A stretch of 38,039 nt of DNA from Porphyromonas sp. (lineage in GTDB: Bacteria > Bacteroidota > Bacteroidia > Bacteroidales > Porphyromonadaceae): contig JALFBN010000001.1 in assembly GCA_022772085.1 (NCBI GenBank), positions 1 through 38,039 of the forward strand, in the 5' to 3' direction. A model generated the notes under the pieces. It was given only the letters and a program-made list of their open reading frames with translations, searched no databases and was not told the origin of the DNA. This document shows positions 18,202 through 27,029 of the stretch, in pieces (position 1 is the first letter of the stretch; each line of letters opens with the position of its first letter). Position numbers and translations under genes: made by a program.

Positions 18202-18276
18202 TCGGGATGACTAGATTCGAACTAGCGACCCCACGCCCCCCAGACGCGTACTCTAACCGGACTGAGCTACATCCCG
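18202..18276 (-). tRNA. tRNA-Pro (anticodon GGG)
   Basis: 75 nt fold into a cloverleaf. The acceptor stem CGGGATG / CATCCCG is perfect, with discriminator A. The D stem is GCTC / GAGT. The anticodon stem is CGCGT / GCGTG around loop CTGGGGG, placing GGG at 34-36. The T arm is GCTAG-TTCGAAT-CTAGT. GGG reads CCC and CCU proline codons. The 3' CCA is not encoded (the next bases are CAA), so it must be added after transcription. Promoter and terminator lie tightly on either side. Confidence 0.95.
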
Positions 18277-18287
18277 AACAGCGAGTG

Positions 18288-18319
18288 CAAAGGTAGATAC
18301 TTTTTTTCTAATGACCAAA
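18288..18319 (-). promoter_or_regulatory. Promoter of tRNA-Pro, overlapping the aroB stop
   Basis: The minus strand has TTTG (18316-18319), 20 bp, then TACCTTTG (18288-18295), ending 11 bp before the tRNA 5' base. Both boxes and the spacing match the Bacteroidetes consensus. The -33 box lies inside the last codons of aroB. Confidence 0.75.
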
Positions 18320-19390
18320 CATTTCTCGGTAGAAATCGAGAGCATCAAGAAGGTGTTCATCCGAACAATTCCGTTTCTCCAAGAAACCTAAAGACTTAAA
18401 TGCCATAAATGACACCTCTGCACAATCATTTTTTTTATCTTGATGCAAAAGGGTTAGGATCTCCTTATAGTGTTTACAACTGAATCCGTAGGGAGAGTGG
18501 TAAGCTCTAAGAAGCACCTCCAACTCCGACAAATAGCGACGATCGGCTTGAAATAACTTGTGCGATAGATAGAGTTCGCAAAAAAGCCCGATGCCCACCG
18601 CCTCACCATGACGCAAGAGGCGTCCGCCATGTTGAACTCCAATATGGTGAGAATACCCCTCCAAAGCATGACCTACGGTATGCCCCAAATTAAGCCATTG
18701 ACGAAGTCCTTTATCCATAAAATCTCGAGCTACAAAAGACTCCTTGATCGCAACACAATCTCGGATGAAGGGCAACCATCCTTCAGAGGATTCCAATGGG
18801 TCAAAGGCCTTGATCCGCTGCCATAAGTCGCAAGAGGAAAGTAATCCGTATTTGACCAACTCCCAATACCCCGAAAGGATCTCGGGAGTCGGGAGCGTCC
18901 GTAAGAAAAGTGGATCTATAAAAACCGCACGGGGGAGAGCAAAAGCCCCTAAGATATTTTTAACCCCTTCATGATCAATGGCCGTTTTCCCACCGATAGA
19001 GGCATCGATCATAGCCATCAGAGTTGTAGGTACATAAATGCAGGGGATACCTCTCTTATAGATAGCAGCCACAAAACCCACAAAGTCGAGTAAAGCCCCA
19101 CCGCCCACAGCTACCAAGAGGGTACGACGTGTCGCCTCATGTTCCATAAGCCAGTGCACAAGGCGCACGACCTCTGGGAGCGACTTCACCGCTTCTCCTC
19201 CCGAGATATAGTAGCAATCGTCGGAGTGCATCTCTCGTAAAAAAGGAGCTAATCGTGCAGGATGCAGCTCTGTGACATACTGATCAGCAATGAGCAAACA
19301 ACGATCGAAGCCTCCCGAGGAATAGAAAGCCCCCCACTCTGCCTCCAACACATCGGACGCAATAAAGGAGGGGGACTCTGCTAAAGCCAT
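18308..19390 (-). CDS. aroB: 3-dehydroquinate synthase
   Basis: Second shikimate-pathway step, DAHP to 3-dehydroquinate, NAD+ and divalent metal dependent. 360 residues. The NAD-binding region has VAVGGGALLDFVGFVAAIYKRG, followed by PTTLMAMIDASIGGKTAIDH and KNILGAF. The metal ligands are expected in GYWELVKYG (Glu), NLGHTVGHALEG (His) and RHGEAVGIG (His), all present. It starts 21 bp after alaS ends and is probably co-transcribed with it, an arrangement without an obvious metabolic link. Confidence 0.95.
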   Translation of the reverse strand: MALAESPSFIASDVLEAEWGAFYSSGGFDRCLLIADQYVTELHPARLAPFLREMHSDDCYYISGGEAVKSLPEVVRLVHWLMEHEATRRTLLVAVGGGALLDFVGFVAAIYKRGIPCIYVPTTLMAMIDASIGGKTAIDHEGVKNILGAFALPRAVFIDPLFLRTLPTPEILSGYWELVKYGLLSSCDLWQRIKAFDPLESSEGWLPFIRDCVAIKESFVARDFMDKGLRQWLNLGHTVGHALEGYSHHIGVQHGGRLLRHGEAVGIGLFCELYLSHKLFQADRRYLSELEVLLRAYHSPYGFSCKHYKEILTLLHQDKKNDCAEVSFMAFKSLGFLEKRNCSDEHLLDALDFYREMFGH

Positions 19391-19411
19391 GAGAAAAAAT
19401 GCGATATTATT

Positions 19412-22042
19412 TTACGCAAGGGGATGGGCATCTACATACGAAAGGATCAGATCACGAGCCTCTTGCAGACCATCGCTCCCCTTCCCTCCTGCAGTAGCAA
19501 AATGAGGCTGACCACCACCACCGCCTCGAATCAACTTAGCCGCTTCTTTTACCAAATTGCCCGCATGCAAGCCCGAATTCACAGCAATATCACTTAGCAT
19601 AATAGAGAGGAGACTACGCGCTCCATCCGTCGTTGCAGCCACAAAGACAAAAGGCTCTTGCACCTCACCGCGCAACTGAAAGGCAATATCCTTTACCACA
19701 TCGGGTTTCTCCCCTCCGTGGAGCAGGAATAGTCGATACCCGGCTCGCTTTACAGAGGTCGATAAGAGATCTTTTTTGAGAGTCACCACATGGGCTTTAT
19801 TCATCACTTCAAGTTCCTCCCGAAGGGCATTACCCTCGCTAAGGAGTTTCTGCAAACTCTTCACCACATCGGAGGCATTATTGAGGAGAGCCTTAATCTC
19901 ACTTAGGGTATCCTCCTGTTTATAGAGGTAAGCCTCAGCATTGCCGGCCGTTACCGCCTCAATACGGCGAACCCCTGCAGCAATAGAACTTTCTGATACA
20001 ATACGGAAGCTCCCAATCATACCTGTCGAGGGGATATGCGTCCCCCCACATAATTCGATAGAGTCGCCATATTTCATAACACGCACCTCTTCGCCATACT
20101 TCTCACCAAAGAGAGCCATAGCACCCATAGTACGAGCTTCTGCAATAGGTACATTACGGTATTCCTCGCGAGGATAGTCGGCTCGAATAGCCTGCGAAAC
20201 GAGGGTTTCGACTGTACGGATCTCTTCGGGAGTCAATTTATTGTAATGAGAGAAGTCAAAGCGCAAAACCTCAGGACTCACAAAAGACCCCTTCTGCTCC
20301 ACATGCTCACCCAATACTTGGCGCAAGGCATGATGGAGGAGGTGCGTTGCCGTGTGGTTGGCTTCGGCCATACGACGCTTCTCCGTATCAATCACAACAT
20401 GAAACGTGGCATTTGGCTCTGAGGGAAGTTGAGTCATAAGGTGCACAGGAAGGTTGTTTTCTCTCTTCGTATCCATAATGACAAAACGCGTGTTCGTTGT
20501 TTCGTCCAATAGATAACCGGCATCTCCGACTTGTCCCCCCATCTCGGCATAAAAAGGTGAAATGGAGAGTACCACTTGATAAAAGTCTTTATTCTTTTGC
20601 TTCACCCGACGATAACGCAAAATCTCGCAATCGGCTTCCGTCTGATCATAACCAACAAAGAGCGTCTCGCCCTCACGAAGAGTCACCCAATCATCCGTCT
20701 CCAATTGGGCGGCGCTTCGAGCTCGAGCCTTCTGCTCCGCCATCTCACGGTCGAAGCCCTCTTGATCAAGGGTCATGCCATGCTCACGCAAAATCAATTC
20801 AGTCAAATCCAAGGGAAAGCCAAACGTATCGTATAGCACGAAGGCATCATGCCCCGAGAGTATACCTTGGCCATCAAGCTCTGCAACCTTCTTATCCAAC
20901 AGCTTGATCCCCGATTCGAGGGTACGCAAGAAGCTATCTTCCTCCTCACGCATCACCTTTTGGATCAAGTCCCGCTGCGCTATAAGTTCGGGGTAAGCTT
21001 CACCCATGGAGTCGATCAGCGTCGGGAGCAATAGATACATAAAAGCCTCACGACGCCCAAGGAACGTATAGCCATAACGCACAGCACGACGCAATATACG
21101 ACGAATCACATACCCGGCTTTGGCATTGGAGGGTAACTGCCCATCGGTAATTGCAAACGAAATGGTACGAACATGATCGGCAATAACGCGCATGGCAACG
21201 TCGCTACGCTCACTCGTACCATAGGGGATGCCCGACAATTGAGCAATAGCACCTATAAGAGGTTGGAATACATCGGTATCATAGTTGGAACGCTTGCCCT
21301 GCATCGCCATACACAGACGTTCGAAGCCCATCCCCGTATCAATTACTTTATGGGGTAAGAGGGTCAAGGAGCCATCTGCCATACGGTTGTATTGCATGAA
21401 GACGAGATTCCAAATCTCCACCACCTGAGGGTGGTCTTTATTGATCAGGGAACGACCGGACACCTCTGCACGCTCAGCATCACTACGCAAATCTATGTGG
21501 ATCTCGCTACAAGGACCACAAGGTCCTGTCTCTCCCATTTCCCAAAAGTTGTCCTTTTTATTCCCATTGATGATCCGATCCTGAGGGAGGAAACGCTCCC
21601 AATAGGAGGCTGCTTCATTATCGCGCTCCAAACCCTCACTTACAGACCCCTCGAATACGGTGGCATACAACCGATCGGAAGAGATCCCCAAACGGTCGTG
21701 AAGGAACTCCCATGCCCATGTAATAGCCTCTTCCTTGAAGTAATCACCAAAAGACCAATTGCCCAACATCTCGAACATAGTGTGGTGGTAGGTATCATGC
21801 CCCACCTCCTCAAGGTCATTGTGCTTACCACTGACACGAAGGCACTTTTGGGCATCAGCCACACGAGGATACTTCGCCTCGGTATTACCTAGGATAATAT
21901 CTTTGAACTGATTCATCCCGGCATTGGTAAACATCAAAGTGGGATCTCCCTTTACCACCATGGGAGCAGAGGGGACTATATGGTGTTGCTTATCGGCGAA
22001 GAATGCCACAAAGGCAGCGCGTATCTCATTCGCAGTCATCAT
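19412..22042 (-). CDS. alaS: Alanyl-tRNA synthetase
   Basis: Charges tRNA-Ala and edits mischarged Ser/Gly. 876 residues, a usual full length. The N-terminal class-II catalytic domain has [19 protein letters not shown] and [20 protein letters not shown]. The editing domain has the metal-binding [11 protein letters not shown] and CGGTH motifs. The C-terminal DHHA1 part ends with [18 protein letters not shown]. Two adjacent ATG codons (22042, 22039) are possible starts. TACCTTTG lies about 40 bp upstream, and aroB follows after 21 bp. Confidence 0.97.
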   Translation of the reverse strand: MMTANEIRAAFVAFFADKQHHIVPSAPMVVKGDPTLMFTNAGMNQFKDIILGNTEAKYPRVADAQKCLRVSGKHNDLEEVGHDTYHHTMFEMLGNWSFGDYFKEEAITWAWEFLHDRLGISSDRLYATVFEGSVSEGLERDNEAASYWERFLPQDRIINGNKKDNFWEMGETGPCGPCSEIHIDLRSDAERAEVSGRSLINKDHPQVVEIWNLVFMQYNRMADGSLTLLPHKVIDTGMGFERLCMAMQGKRSNYDTDVFQPLIGAIAQLSGIPYGTSERSDVAMRVIADHVRTISFAITDGQLPSNAKAGYVIRRILRRAVRYGYTFLGRREAFMYLLLPTLIDSMGEAYPELIAQRDLIQKVMREEEDSFLRTLESGIKLLDKKVAELDGQGILSGHDAFVLYDTFGFPLDLTELILREHGMTLDQEGFDREMAEQKARARSAAQLETDDWVTLREGETLFVGYDQTEADCEILRYRRVKQKNKDFYQVVLSISPFYAEMGGQVGDAGYLLDETTNTRFVIMDTKRENNLPVHLMTQLPSEPNATFHVVIDTEKRRMAEANHTATHLLHHALRQVLGEHVEQKGSFVSPEVLRFDFSHYNKLTPEEIRTVETLVSQAIRADYPREEYRNVPIAEARTMGAMALFGEKYGEEVRVMKYGDSIELCGGTHIPSTGMIGSFRIVSESSIAAGVRRIEAVTAGNAEAYLYKQEDTLSEIKALLNNASDVVKSLQKLLSEGNALREELEVMNKAHVVTLKKDLLSTSVKRAGYRLFLLHGGEKPDVVKDIAFQLRGEVQEPFVFVAATTDGARSLLSIMLSDIAVNSGLHAGNLVKEAAKLIRGGGGGQPHFATAGGKGSDGLQEARDLILSYVDAHPLA

Positions 22043-22080
22043 ATCTCTATATACGGTATCTCTTTATTTCTTATGCGACA

Positions 22081-22088
22081 CAAAGGTA
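22081..22088 (-). promoter_or_regulatory. -7 element for alaS-aroB
   Basis: The minus strand reads TACCTTTG, exact to TAnnTTTG, 38 bp upstream of the alaS start. No matching -33 box was seen. Confidence 0.55.
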
Positions 22089-22138
22089 CGAATTAGCTAC
22101 TATATAGCATCTTTTGAGGAAGCATAATAAAACAAGAA

Positions 22139-22172
22139 CCCTCCCGCATCACCAAAGGGCAACACGGGAGGG
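22139..22172 (-). terminator. Terminator of the lipoprotein gene
   Basis: An 8-bp GC-rich perfect stem CCCTCCCG / CGGGAGGG (22139-22146 with 22165-22172), loop 18 nt, starts about 45 bp after the lipoprotein stop. On the minus strand it is followed by TTCTTGTTTTATTA. Confidence 0.75.
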
Positions 22173-22216
22173 CAATATCAGAGAGGAATCTAAAAATTCC
22201 CCCTAGGATTCAAATC

Positions 22217-23155
22217 CTACTTTCTCAATACCTTAAAAGCGGCACGTGTATGAAGTGAAGAAGAAGGGGCATTTTCCACTTCCGTAACCTGAAGAGTTAG
22301 ATGCTCATACTCTTCACCCTGCGGACTCTTCTTTTTCTGCATGTAGAGAAGTCCATCCAAACCACGATCCTGATTCACTCCTGATGCTGCAGGAGTTCCA
22401 TCTTTCAATTTACCATCAAGTTGTTGATCAGCAGTGAACCCAAATGCAGTAAGGATCTTTTCTTGCTTCTCTTTAGACCAAAAACCCAACTTAAACCCTG
22501 CGCTTGCGATGATAAAGGTTGGACCTGACTGCGGATTGTGATAGTAACCAACGGCCCCGAACACAGATTGTGTCCCGTCATTAGGAACAAACAAGAAAGC
22601 CGTCTTTGAGTCCGGGTCATCCTTATAAGCCGTAAAATTCCAACCGTTTGATCCATAAGCGTTTACCAACTCAGCCTTCCAATTCTTCATGTCGCTAAAC
22701 TTTCTCTGGGGGACGTAAAGTTCATTCCCCAAAAAGTTTTTAGGATCGAACTTTGCTTCTTCGGTCTTCTTTACCTTCACAGCAACTTCCACCTTAGCTT
22801 CACCGGCAGAGAAGATGACCTTAGCTTCACCGGCAGCCTTGGCTACGATTTCTGTTTTGGAAACTTCTACAATGCCGGCAGGATCAGCCTTTACCTCAAA
22901 TGCGCCCGTAGAAGAGTTCACGATCAAACCTTCAGGAGCAGAGGCGGCATTCGTAGAGATGGCAACCTTATCACCAACAGAAAGTTCAAGGTTGGTAACA
23001 TCCTTACCACCCTTCTTCACTGTAATTGTAGCCGTTTTTTGGGGATTGGGATCGGGATTGGGCTTAGGGTCCTTGCCTTTACAACCAACTGCAACCAAAC
23101 TCATGATTGCAAGTGCACTAAGTGCAGCAAAAAATTTCTTCATTTCTAATTTCAT
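22217..23155 (-). CDS. Predicted lipoprotein with an Ig-like domain, function unknown
   Basis: 312 residues. The N-terminus is a lipoprotein signal peptide (KKFFAALSALAIMSLVAVGC) with the lipidated Cys at residue 25. ATG at 23143 is an equally good start and would put the Cys at residue 21. A Pro-rich linker (KPNPDPNPQK) follows, then ~90 residues resembling a bacterial Ig-like (BIG2) domain (ELSVGDKVAIST, ending GEAKVEVAVKVK). The C-terminal ~180 residues, starting NFLGNELYVPQRKF, match nothing I recognise. No acidic surface-export signal follows the Cys, so a periplasm-facing or unknown location is inferred. It is a single-gene unit with its own promoter and terminator. Confidence 0.8.
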   Translation of the reverse strand: MKLEMKKFFAALSALAIMSLVAVGCKGKDPKPNPDPNPQKTATITVKKGGKDVTNLELSVGDKVAISTNAASAPEGLIVNSSTGAFEVKADPAGIVEVSKTEIVAKAAGEAKVIFSAGEAKVEVAVKVKKTEEAKFDPKNFLGNELYVPQRKFSDMKNWKAELVNAYGSNGWNFTAYKDDPDSKTAFLFVPNDGTQSVFGAVGYYHNPQSGPTFIIASAGFKLGFWSKEKQEKILTAFGFTADQQLDGKLKDGTPAASGVNQDRGLDGLLYMQKKKSPQGEEYEHLTLQVTEVENAPSSSLHTRAAFKVLRK

Positions 23156-23272
23156 TTAGTGTTAGACATTATCTAAATTATTACTTTCCAACGAATCAAA
23201 TGTGCGCAACGCGAAGCCATCTCTGACACTCTGATCGGGAACACCCCCATATCATAACATTGAGCAACAGCA

Positions 23273-23302
23273 CAAAGATACAATTTTCTTTCTTTCTTGC
23301 AA
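23273..23302 (-). promoter_or_regulatory. Promoter of the lipoprotein gene
   Basis: The minus strand reads TATCTTTG (23273-23280) with TTG at 23300-23302, 19 bp upstream. This is a good match to the Bacteroidetes promoter. Confidence 0.65.
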
Positions 23303-23412
23303 TAGGTTTTGGAAAAGATCCTAGGTATTAGACGGTGATAATGGTTATTGGTGGTTAGATTGCGGATATTAGCTATCAGATAAGGAGTGGATCGACCTTT
23401 CTCATTCAAAGA

Positions 23413-23448
23413 GAGAGGGGAAAGGATAAACATATCCTCTCCCCTCTC
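23413..23448 (-). terminator. Terminator of rpsB-tsf
   Basis: A 16-bp stem with one mismatch pairs 23413-23428 with 23433-23448, loop only 4 nt (AACA), about 45 bp after the tsf stop. The minus strand continues TCTTTGAAT. A strong hairpin with a modest U-tract. Confidence 0.75.
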
Positions 23449-23493
23449 CTGATCATTGATGTCTAATTGCTAGCAGTTAACGACTTATAGAGA

Positions 23494-24318
23494 TTACTCA
23501 GCATTGAGAGTAACACGACGGAATGCATCTACCGTAAGTGTCTTGCTGGCCGTATGGAGGTAGGCCGCCACATCCATCTTGCCATCGCTAATGAAAGCCT
23601 GACGCAAGAGGGTGTTTTCTTTATAATACTTCTGCAGGGCACCTTGAGCAATGCGATCAATGAGTTCGGGTTTCTTCCCCTCCTCGAGGGCCTTTTCACG
23701 GGCAATCTTTAGTTCACGCTCTACGATCTCCTGAGGAACTTCCTCTTCGTGGATTGCTACAGGGTTCATCGAAGCGATCTGCATAGCCGTCATACGAGCC
23801 ATCTCTTGAGCCACCTCTTCATTGAACGCAACTACAACAGCAAGCTTATTGCCGGGATGAATGTAAGAGATGGTATGCTCAGCCTTTACAAATTCGTAAG
23901 CACCCAGTTCCATCTTCTCACCCGTAGTACCGGTACGATCGGTGATGTGATCCGATACCGTACGACCATCAGCGAGCGTAAGTGCAAGGAGAGCCTCTTT
24001 GTTTTCGGGTTGCTGAGCCATAGCCACACTCAAGATGTCTTGAGTCAATTGGATATGCCCTTCGTTCTTAGCCACGAAGTCCGTTTCGCATTGGAGAGAT
24101 ACAACAGCGGCAAAACCCGTTGCATGTGCTGCGAGAACGCATCCCTCGGCAGCTTCACGATCAGAACGCTTCGCAGCTACAGCCTTACCCTTGGCACGGA
24201 TAATCTCCATAGCCTTGTCAAAATCGCCATTGGTCTCTTCCAGGGCGTGCTTACAGTCCGTAAGCCCGGCTCCACTCATTTTGCGGAGCTTTGCAATATC
24301 TTGGATTGAAATAGCCAT
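23494..24318 (-). CDS. tsf: Translation elongation factor Ts
   Basis: Nucleotide exchange factor for EF-Tu. 274 residues. The N-terminal UBA-like domain has KLRKMSGAGLTDCKHALEE, followed by the hallmark core LQCETDFVAKNE. Two further core subdomains include YIHPGNKLAVVVAFN and the region ending GALQKYYKENTLLRQ. It is 24 bp downstream of rpsB, the near-universal rpsB-tsf pair, and ends at the 23413-23448 terminator. Confidence 0.97.
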   Translation of the reverse strand: MAISIQDIAKLRKMSGAGLTDCKHALEETNGDFDKAMEIIRAKGKAVAAKRSDREAAEGCVLAAHATGFAAVVSLQCETDFVAKNEGHIQLTQDILSVAMAQQPENKEALLALTLADGRTVSDHITDRTGTTGEKMELGAYEFVKAEHTISYIHPGNKLAVVVAFNEEVAQEMARMTAMQIASMNPVAIHEEEVPQEIVERELKIAREKALEEGKKPELIDRIAQGALQKYYKENTLLRQAFISDGKMDVAAYLHTASKTLTVDAFRRVTLNAE

Positions 24319-24342
24319 TTGCTTTTAGTCTTTTGGATTTTA

Positions 24343-25215
24343 TTATTCTGCTTGGGGAGCTTCTGCCTCTACCTCTACCTCTACCTCTGGAGCTTCCGGA
24401 GCTACCTCTTCAGCGGCAGCTTCTTTAGTAGCACGGTCACGACGAGCACCACCACGAGCGCGACGCCCCTGGCGGGCAGCACCTTCGGCAGCAGCTTCGT
24501 CCTTAGCTTCCTCTTCTACATTCTGAGCCTTGTACTCAGTAAGCCCTTCGCTGATGGCACTGCACATAGCCCCCATGATGAGTTCTACAGTCTCTCTAGA
24601 GTCATCATTAGCGGGGATTACATAGTCCACAAGCTTGGGATCCGCATTGGTATCCACAATAGCGAACACAGGTATGCCAAGGCGAGTAGCTTCACGTACT
24701 GCGATGTGCTCCTTCGTGATGTCTACGACGAAGAGAGCAGAGGGCAGACGATTCATATCTTGGATGGAACCCAAGGTCTTCTCCAACTTAGCACGCTGAC
24801 GCTCTACTTGGAGTTTTTCGCGTTTGGAGAGGTTATTATAAGTTCCATCGTCTTTCATTTTGTCGATCTGTACCATCTTCTTCACAGCCTTGCGGATGGT
24901 GGGGAAGTTGGTCAGCATACCACCGGGCCAACGCTCTACAACGTAGGGCATACCGATGGATTTAGCGAGTTCTTCAACAGGTTCTTTAACCTGCTTCTTG
25001 GTAGCTACAAACAAGATTTTCTTGCCGTTGCGTGCCATATTGCGGATAATCTCGGCAGACTCCTCTATCTTGGCAACTGTCTTGTGGAGGTCGATAATAT
25101 GGGTGTTATTACGTTCCATGAAGATGTAGGGAGCCATAGCGGGATTCCATTTGCGGGGTTGATGTCCAAAGTGAGCCCCGGCTTTAAGTAGCTGTTCGAA
25201 TGTGATCGATGCCAT
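24343..25215 (-). CDS. rpsB: 30S ribosomal protein S2 with long charged C-terminal tail
   Basis: 290 residues. The core (~1-225) is typical S2: LLKAGAHFGHQPRKWNPAM at the N-terminus, VATKKQVKEPVEE, ERWPGGMLTNFPTIRK, and later GIPVFAIVDTNADP followed by VDYVIPANDDS. About 60 extra residues follow: an Ala/Arg segment (ARQGRRARGGARRDRATK), then an acidic Val-Glu stretch. The tail is encoded partly by a hexanucleotide repeat at 24366-24388. tsf follows after 24 bp. A 335-bp gap separates it from rpsI upstream. Confidence 0.97.
   Translation of the reverse strand: MASITFEQLLKAGAHFGHQPRKWNPAMAPYIFMERNNTHIIDLHKTVAKIEESAEIIRNMARNGKKILFVATKKQVKEPVEELAKSIGMPYVVERWPGGMLTNFPTIRKAVKKMVQIDKMKDDGTYNNLSKREKLQVERQRAKLEKTLGSIQDMNRLPSALFVVDITKEHIAVREATRLGIPVFAIVDTNADPKLVDYVIPANDDSRETVELIMGAMCSAISEGLTEYKAQNVEEEAKDEAAAEGAARQGRRARGGARRDRATKEAAAEEVAPEAPEVEVEVEAEAPQAE
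24366..24388 (-). repeat. Hexanucleotide tandem repeat in the 3' end of rpsB
   Basis: CCTCTA (plus strand) is repeated 3.8 times without interruption, in frame, encoding alternating Val-Glu in the S2 tail. Because the unit is 6 bp, copy-number slippage would change tail length without breaking the frame. Confidence 0.8.
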
Positions 25216-25550
25216 ATTGATTTGTTTCGTTTACGTTCTTAATTGATTAAACCATTGATTTTGCAACCTCTTGGTAGGGTTCTCTGTTCTGTTTAGTCTT
25301 TCGCCTTTATGCGCTTCGTCTTTTATATTGAAGAGGAGAGCCATCCAAGAAGTTTAGATACTAAACGCGAGTAATTCATTCCCTTTTTCCGGTTTGTCAT
25401 CCTGATCAAGCGAGGAGGAGTAAGATCGACTTTCGAGTTGGAAGTTTCTCTTTGAAGAGAGAAAGGTACTTCTCACGAGGTCTCCAAACAGCATCACTTT
25501 GATTTGACCGAAGGTCAAAGAACACGACAAACGGAAATAGTGAATAGAGA
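25216..25550. other. 335-bp spacer between rpsI and rpsB, candidate rpsB leader
   Basis: No gene recognised. Two hairpins are visible. TTTGACC-GAA-GGTCAAA lies about 35-50 bp after the rpsI stop. TTTCTCTT / AAGAGA(GA)AA lies near 25445-25464. A degenerate -7 element TACCTTTC lies at 25461-25468 on the minus strand, with TTTG at 25485-25488, but spacing is only 16 bp. The spacer may hold an rpsB-tsf promoter and a regulatory leader. Confidence 0.45.
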
Positions 25551-25940
25551 TTAACGCTTGCTGAATTGGAATCTCTTGCGAGCCTTGGGACGACCCGGCT
25601 TTTTGCGTTCCACCACGCGAGGGTCACGAGTAACGAACCCAGCTGCACGGAGCGTAGCCTTGTCCTCGGGATTGATCTTGATCAACGCGCGAGTGATAGC
25701 AAGACGAGCAGCTTCGCTCTGCCCCTTGAATCCACCACCACGGAGGTTGATCTTAATATCATACTTCTCTGCTACTTCCAACTTATTGAGGGGCTGGCGC
25801 ACCACAAATTGCAAGATGCTAGAGGGGAAGTAGTCGGCAAGATCCTTTTTGTTGATAACAATCTTGCCTGTGCCTTCGGTAACATATACACGAGCAACGG
25901 CACACTTACGACGGCCTAATGCATTAATCTGTTCCATCAT
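25551..25940 (-). CDS. rpsI: 30S ribosomal protein S9
   Basis: 129 residues (128 if the second Met is used). It shows S9 hallmarks: NALGRRKCAVARVYV at the N-terminus, GTGKIVINKK, NLRGGGFKGQSEAARLAI and the basic C-terminus KPGRPKARKRFQFSKR, which contacts P-site tRNA in the ribosome. It lies 6 bp after rplM, the usual rplM-rpsI pair. Confidence 0.97.
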   Translation of the reverse strand: MMEQINALGRRKCAVARVYVTEGTGKIVINKKDLADYFPSSILQFVVRQPLNKLEVAEKYDIKINLRGGGFKGQSEAARLAITRALIKINPEDKATLRAAGFVTRDPRVVERKKPGRPKARKRFQFSKR

Positions 25941-25946
25941 CCAAGT

Positions 25947-26402
25947 TTATTTAAGCGTGTTGATGTCAATAGTACGAGGTTGCTGTGCTGCGTGAGCGTG
26001 CTCGCTGCCTTCGTACACATAGAGGTTATTGAGGAGTTTGTCACCCAATTTATTTTTGGGGAGCATACCCTTTACCACCTTGCGGAAAAGGCGATCAGAA
26101 CCCTTCTTTTGAAGGTCACGAGGGCTAAACTCACGCTGACCACCGGGGTAGCCGCTAAACTTGAGATAAACGCGATCTTCCCACTTCTTACCCGTGAGAA
26201 CGACCTTTTCTGCGTTGATGATGATAACATTGTCGCCACAATCTACGTGAGGCGTGAAGCTGGGTTTGTACTTACCGCGGAGCAACTTTGCTACCTTGGA
26301 ACACAAACGACCTAAGCTCTGACCATCGGCGTCCACAATCACCCATTCCTTGGATGCAGTTGCCTTGTTCACCGATACTGTCTGGTAACTTACAGAGTTC
26401 AT
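25947..26402 (-). CDS. rplM: 50S ribosomal protein L13
   Basis: 151 residues with L13 features: WVIVDADGQSLGRLCSKVAK, the GDNVIIINAEKV core, DRLFRKVVKGMLPKNKLGD and the C-terminal YEGSEHAHAAQQP. First gene of rplM-rpsI. The only good -7 element upstream is at 26982-26989, implying an unusually long 5' leader of about 570 nt. Confidence 0.97.
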   Translation of the reverse strand: MNSVSYQTVSVNKATASKEWVIVDADGQSLGRLCSKVAKLLRGKYKPSFTPHVDCGDNVIIINAEKVVLTGKKWEDRVYLKFSGYPGGQREFSPRDLQKKGSDRLFRKVVKGMLPKNKLGDKLLNNLYVYEGSEHAHAAQQPRTIDINTLK

Positions 26403-26981
26403 TTCTTTTCTACTAATAATGATTACTTAGTGCGGAGCCTCTTTCCCTCTAAAAATCTAGAGAATACTCGGGAAGTCAAGTTTCATACGAAACCTCATCA
26501 CCTTGTCACCCACTACCCTTTGTCTCTCCTTATTCCATAAAAAAGGAGGAGATGGAGCCAACACCTCATACAGACCATATATCGGATCTTATCGTAATAG
26601 GCATGGTTGGACGGGTCATACGCTACTACTTTTTATCTAAGTCCTCCACACGAGTATGTACATACACTGCGAGCAATCCTCTTATTAAGAGCACTGCACC
26701 ACTACACCAAAGCGAGCTCCTATCCATCATGTACGATGACTCCTCATCTCTACACGAATAGGTAGTACCAAGGCGAGAGTGAGGTTATGGAAGATACCTC
26801 TCATTCTCTGTACACAAAGTGCTTGCAAAAAGCCTCCCCCCCAACGTAAGCGTAAGGAGACAGAGCCCCAAAAAGCAAGCGGAGTACAGCCGTATCACCG
26901 CGCCCCTCTCACAACCCTCTCTCCGTCATTCCACAAAGAGAGAAGCACCCACTGACTGATCTCTCGACACAATCAGCGGCG
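26403..26981 (-). promoter_or_regulatory. Long 5' leader of rplM, candidate ribosomal-protein leader RNA
   Basis: 579 bp between the L13 start and the nearest good promoter. On the minus strand several hairpins occur close to the ATG. TTCTCTA pairs with TAGAGGG around a short loop near 26445-26465. GTTTC / GAAAC lies near 26485. CTCCTT / AAGGAG is at 26543-26548 with 26526-26531. L13 leaders have been reported in Bacteroidia, from memory; I cannot confirm that this one fits that model. Confidence 0.45.
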
Positions 26982-26989
26982 CAAAGGTA
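26982..26989 (-). promoter_or_regulatory. -7 element for rplM-rpsI
   Basis: The minus strand reads TACCTTTG, exact to TAnnTTTG. It is the only such element between rplM and the inverted-repeat cluster. No clear -33 TTTG. Confidence 0.5.
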
Positions 26990-27029
26990 CAACATTTTTG
27001 CTAAATAGCGATTAAGCGATAGGTATTCG

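Larger units (their letters stand above)
23156..23493. other. Intergenic region between tsf and the lipoprotein gene
   Basis: 338 bp without a supported gene. It holds the lipoprotein promoter (23273-23302), its ~110-nt leader, and the tsf terminator (23413-23448). The 86-codon minus frame at 23173-23433 runs through both signals and has no family features. Confidence 0.55.

Noticed and set aside
23173-23433. 86-codon minus frame between tsf and the lipoprotein gene
   Set aside because: It overlaps both the lipoprotein promoter and the tsf terminator and shows no family features.
24319-25191. 290-codon plus-strand frame opposite rpsB
   Set aside because: It is exactly antisense to a ribosomal protein gene, is low-complexity (Ser/Leu/Phe) and has no family features. 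It is a codon-bias shadow.
26552-26761. 69-codon plus-strand frame with AGGAGG just before its ATG in the rplM leader
   Set aside because: A strong Shine-Dalgarno-like stretch is present, but the protein has no recognisable composition or motif and no well-formed promoter. The AGGAGG is part of a hairpin (26526-26548) that fits the minus-strand leader. It stays a weak possibility.
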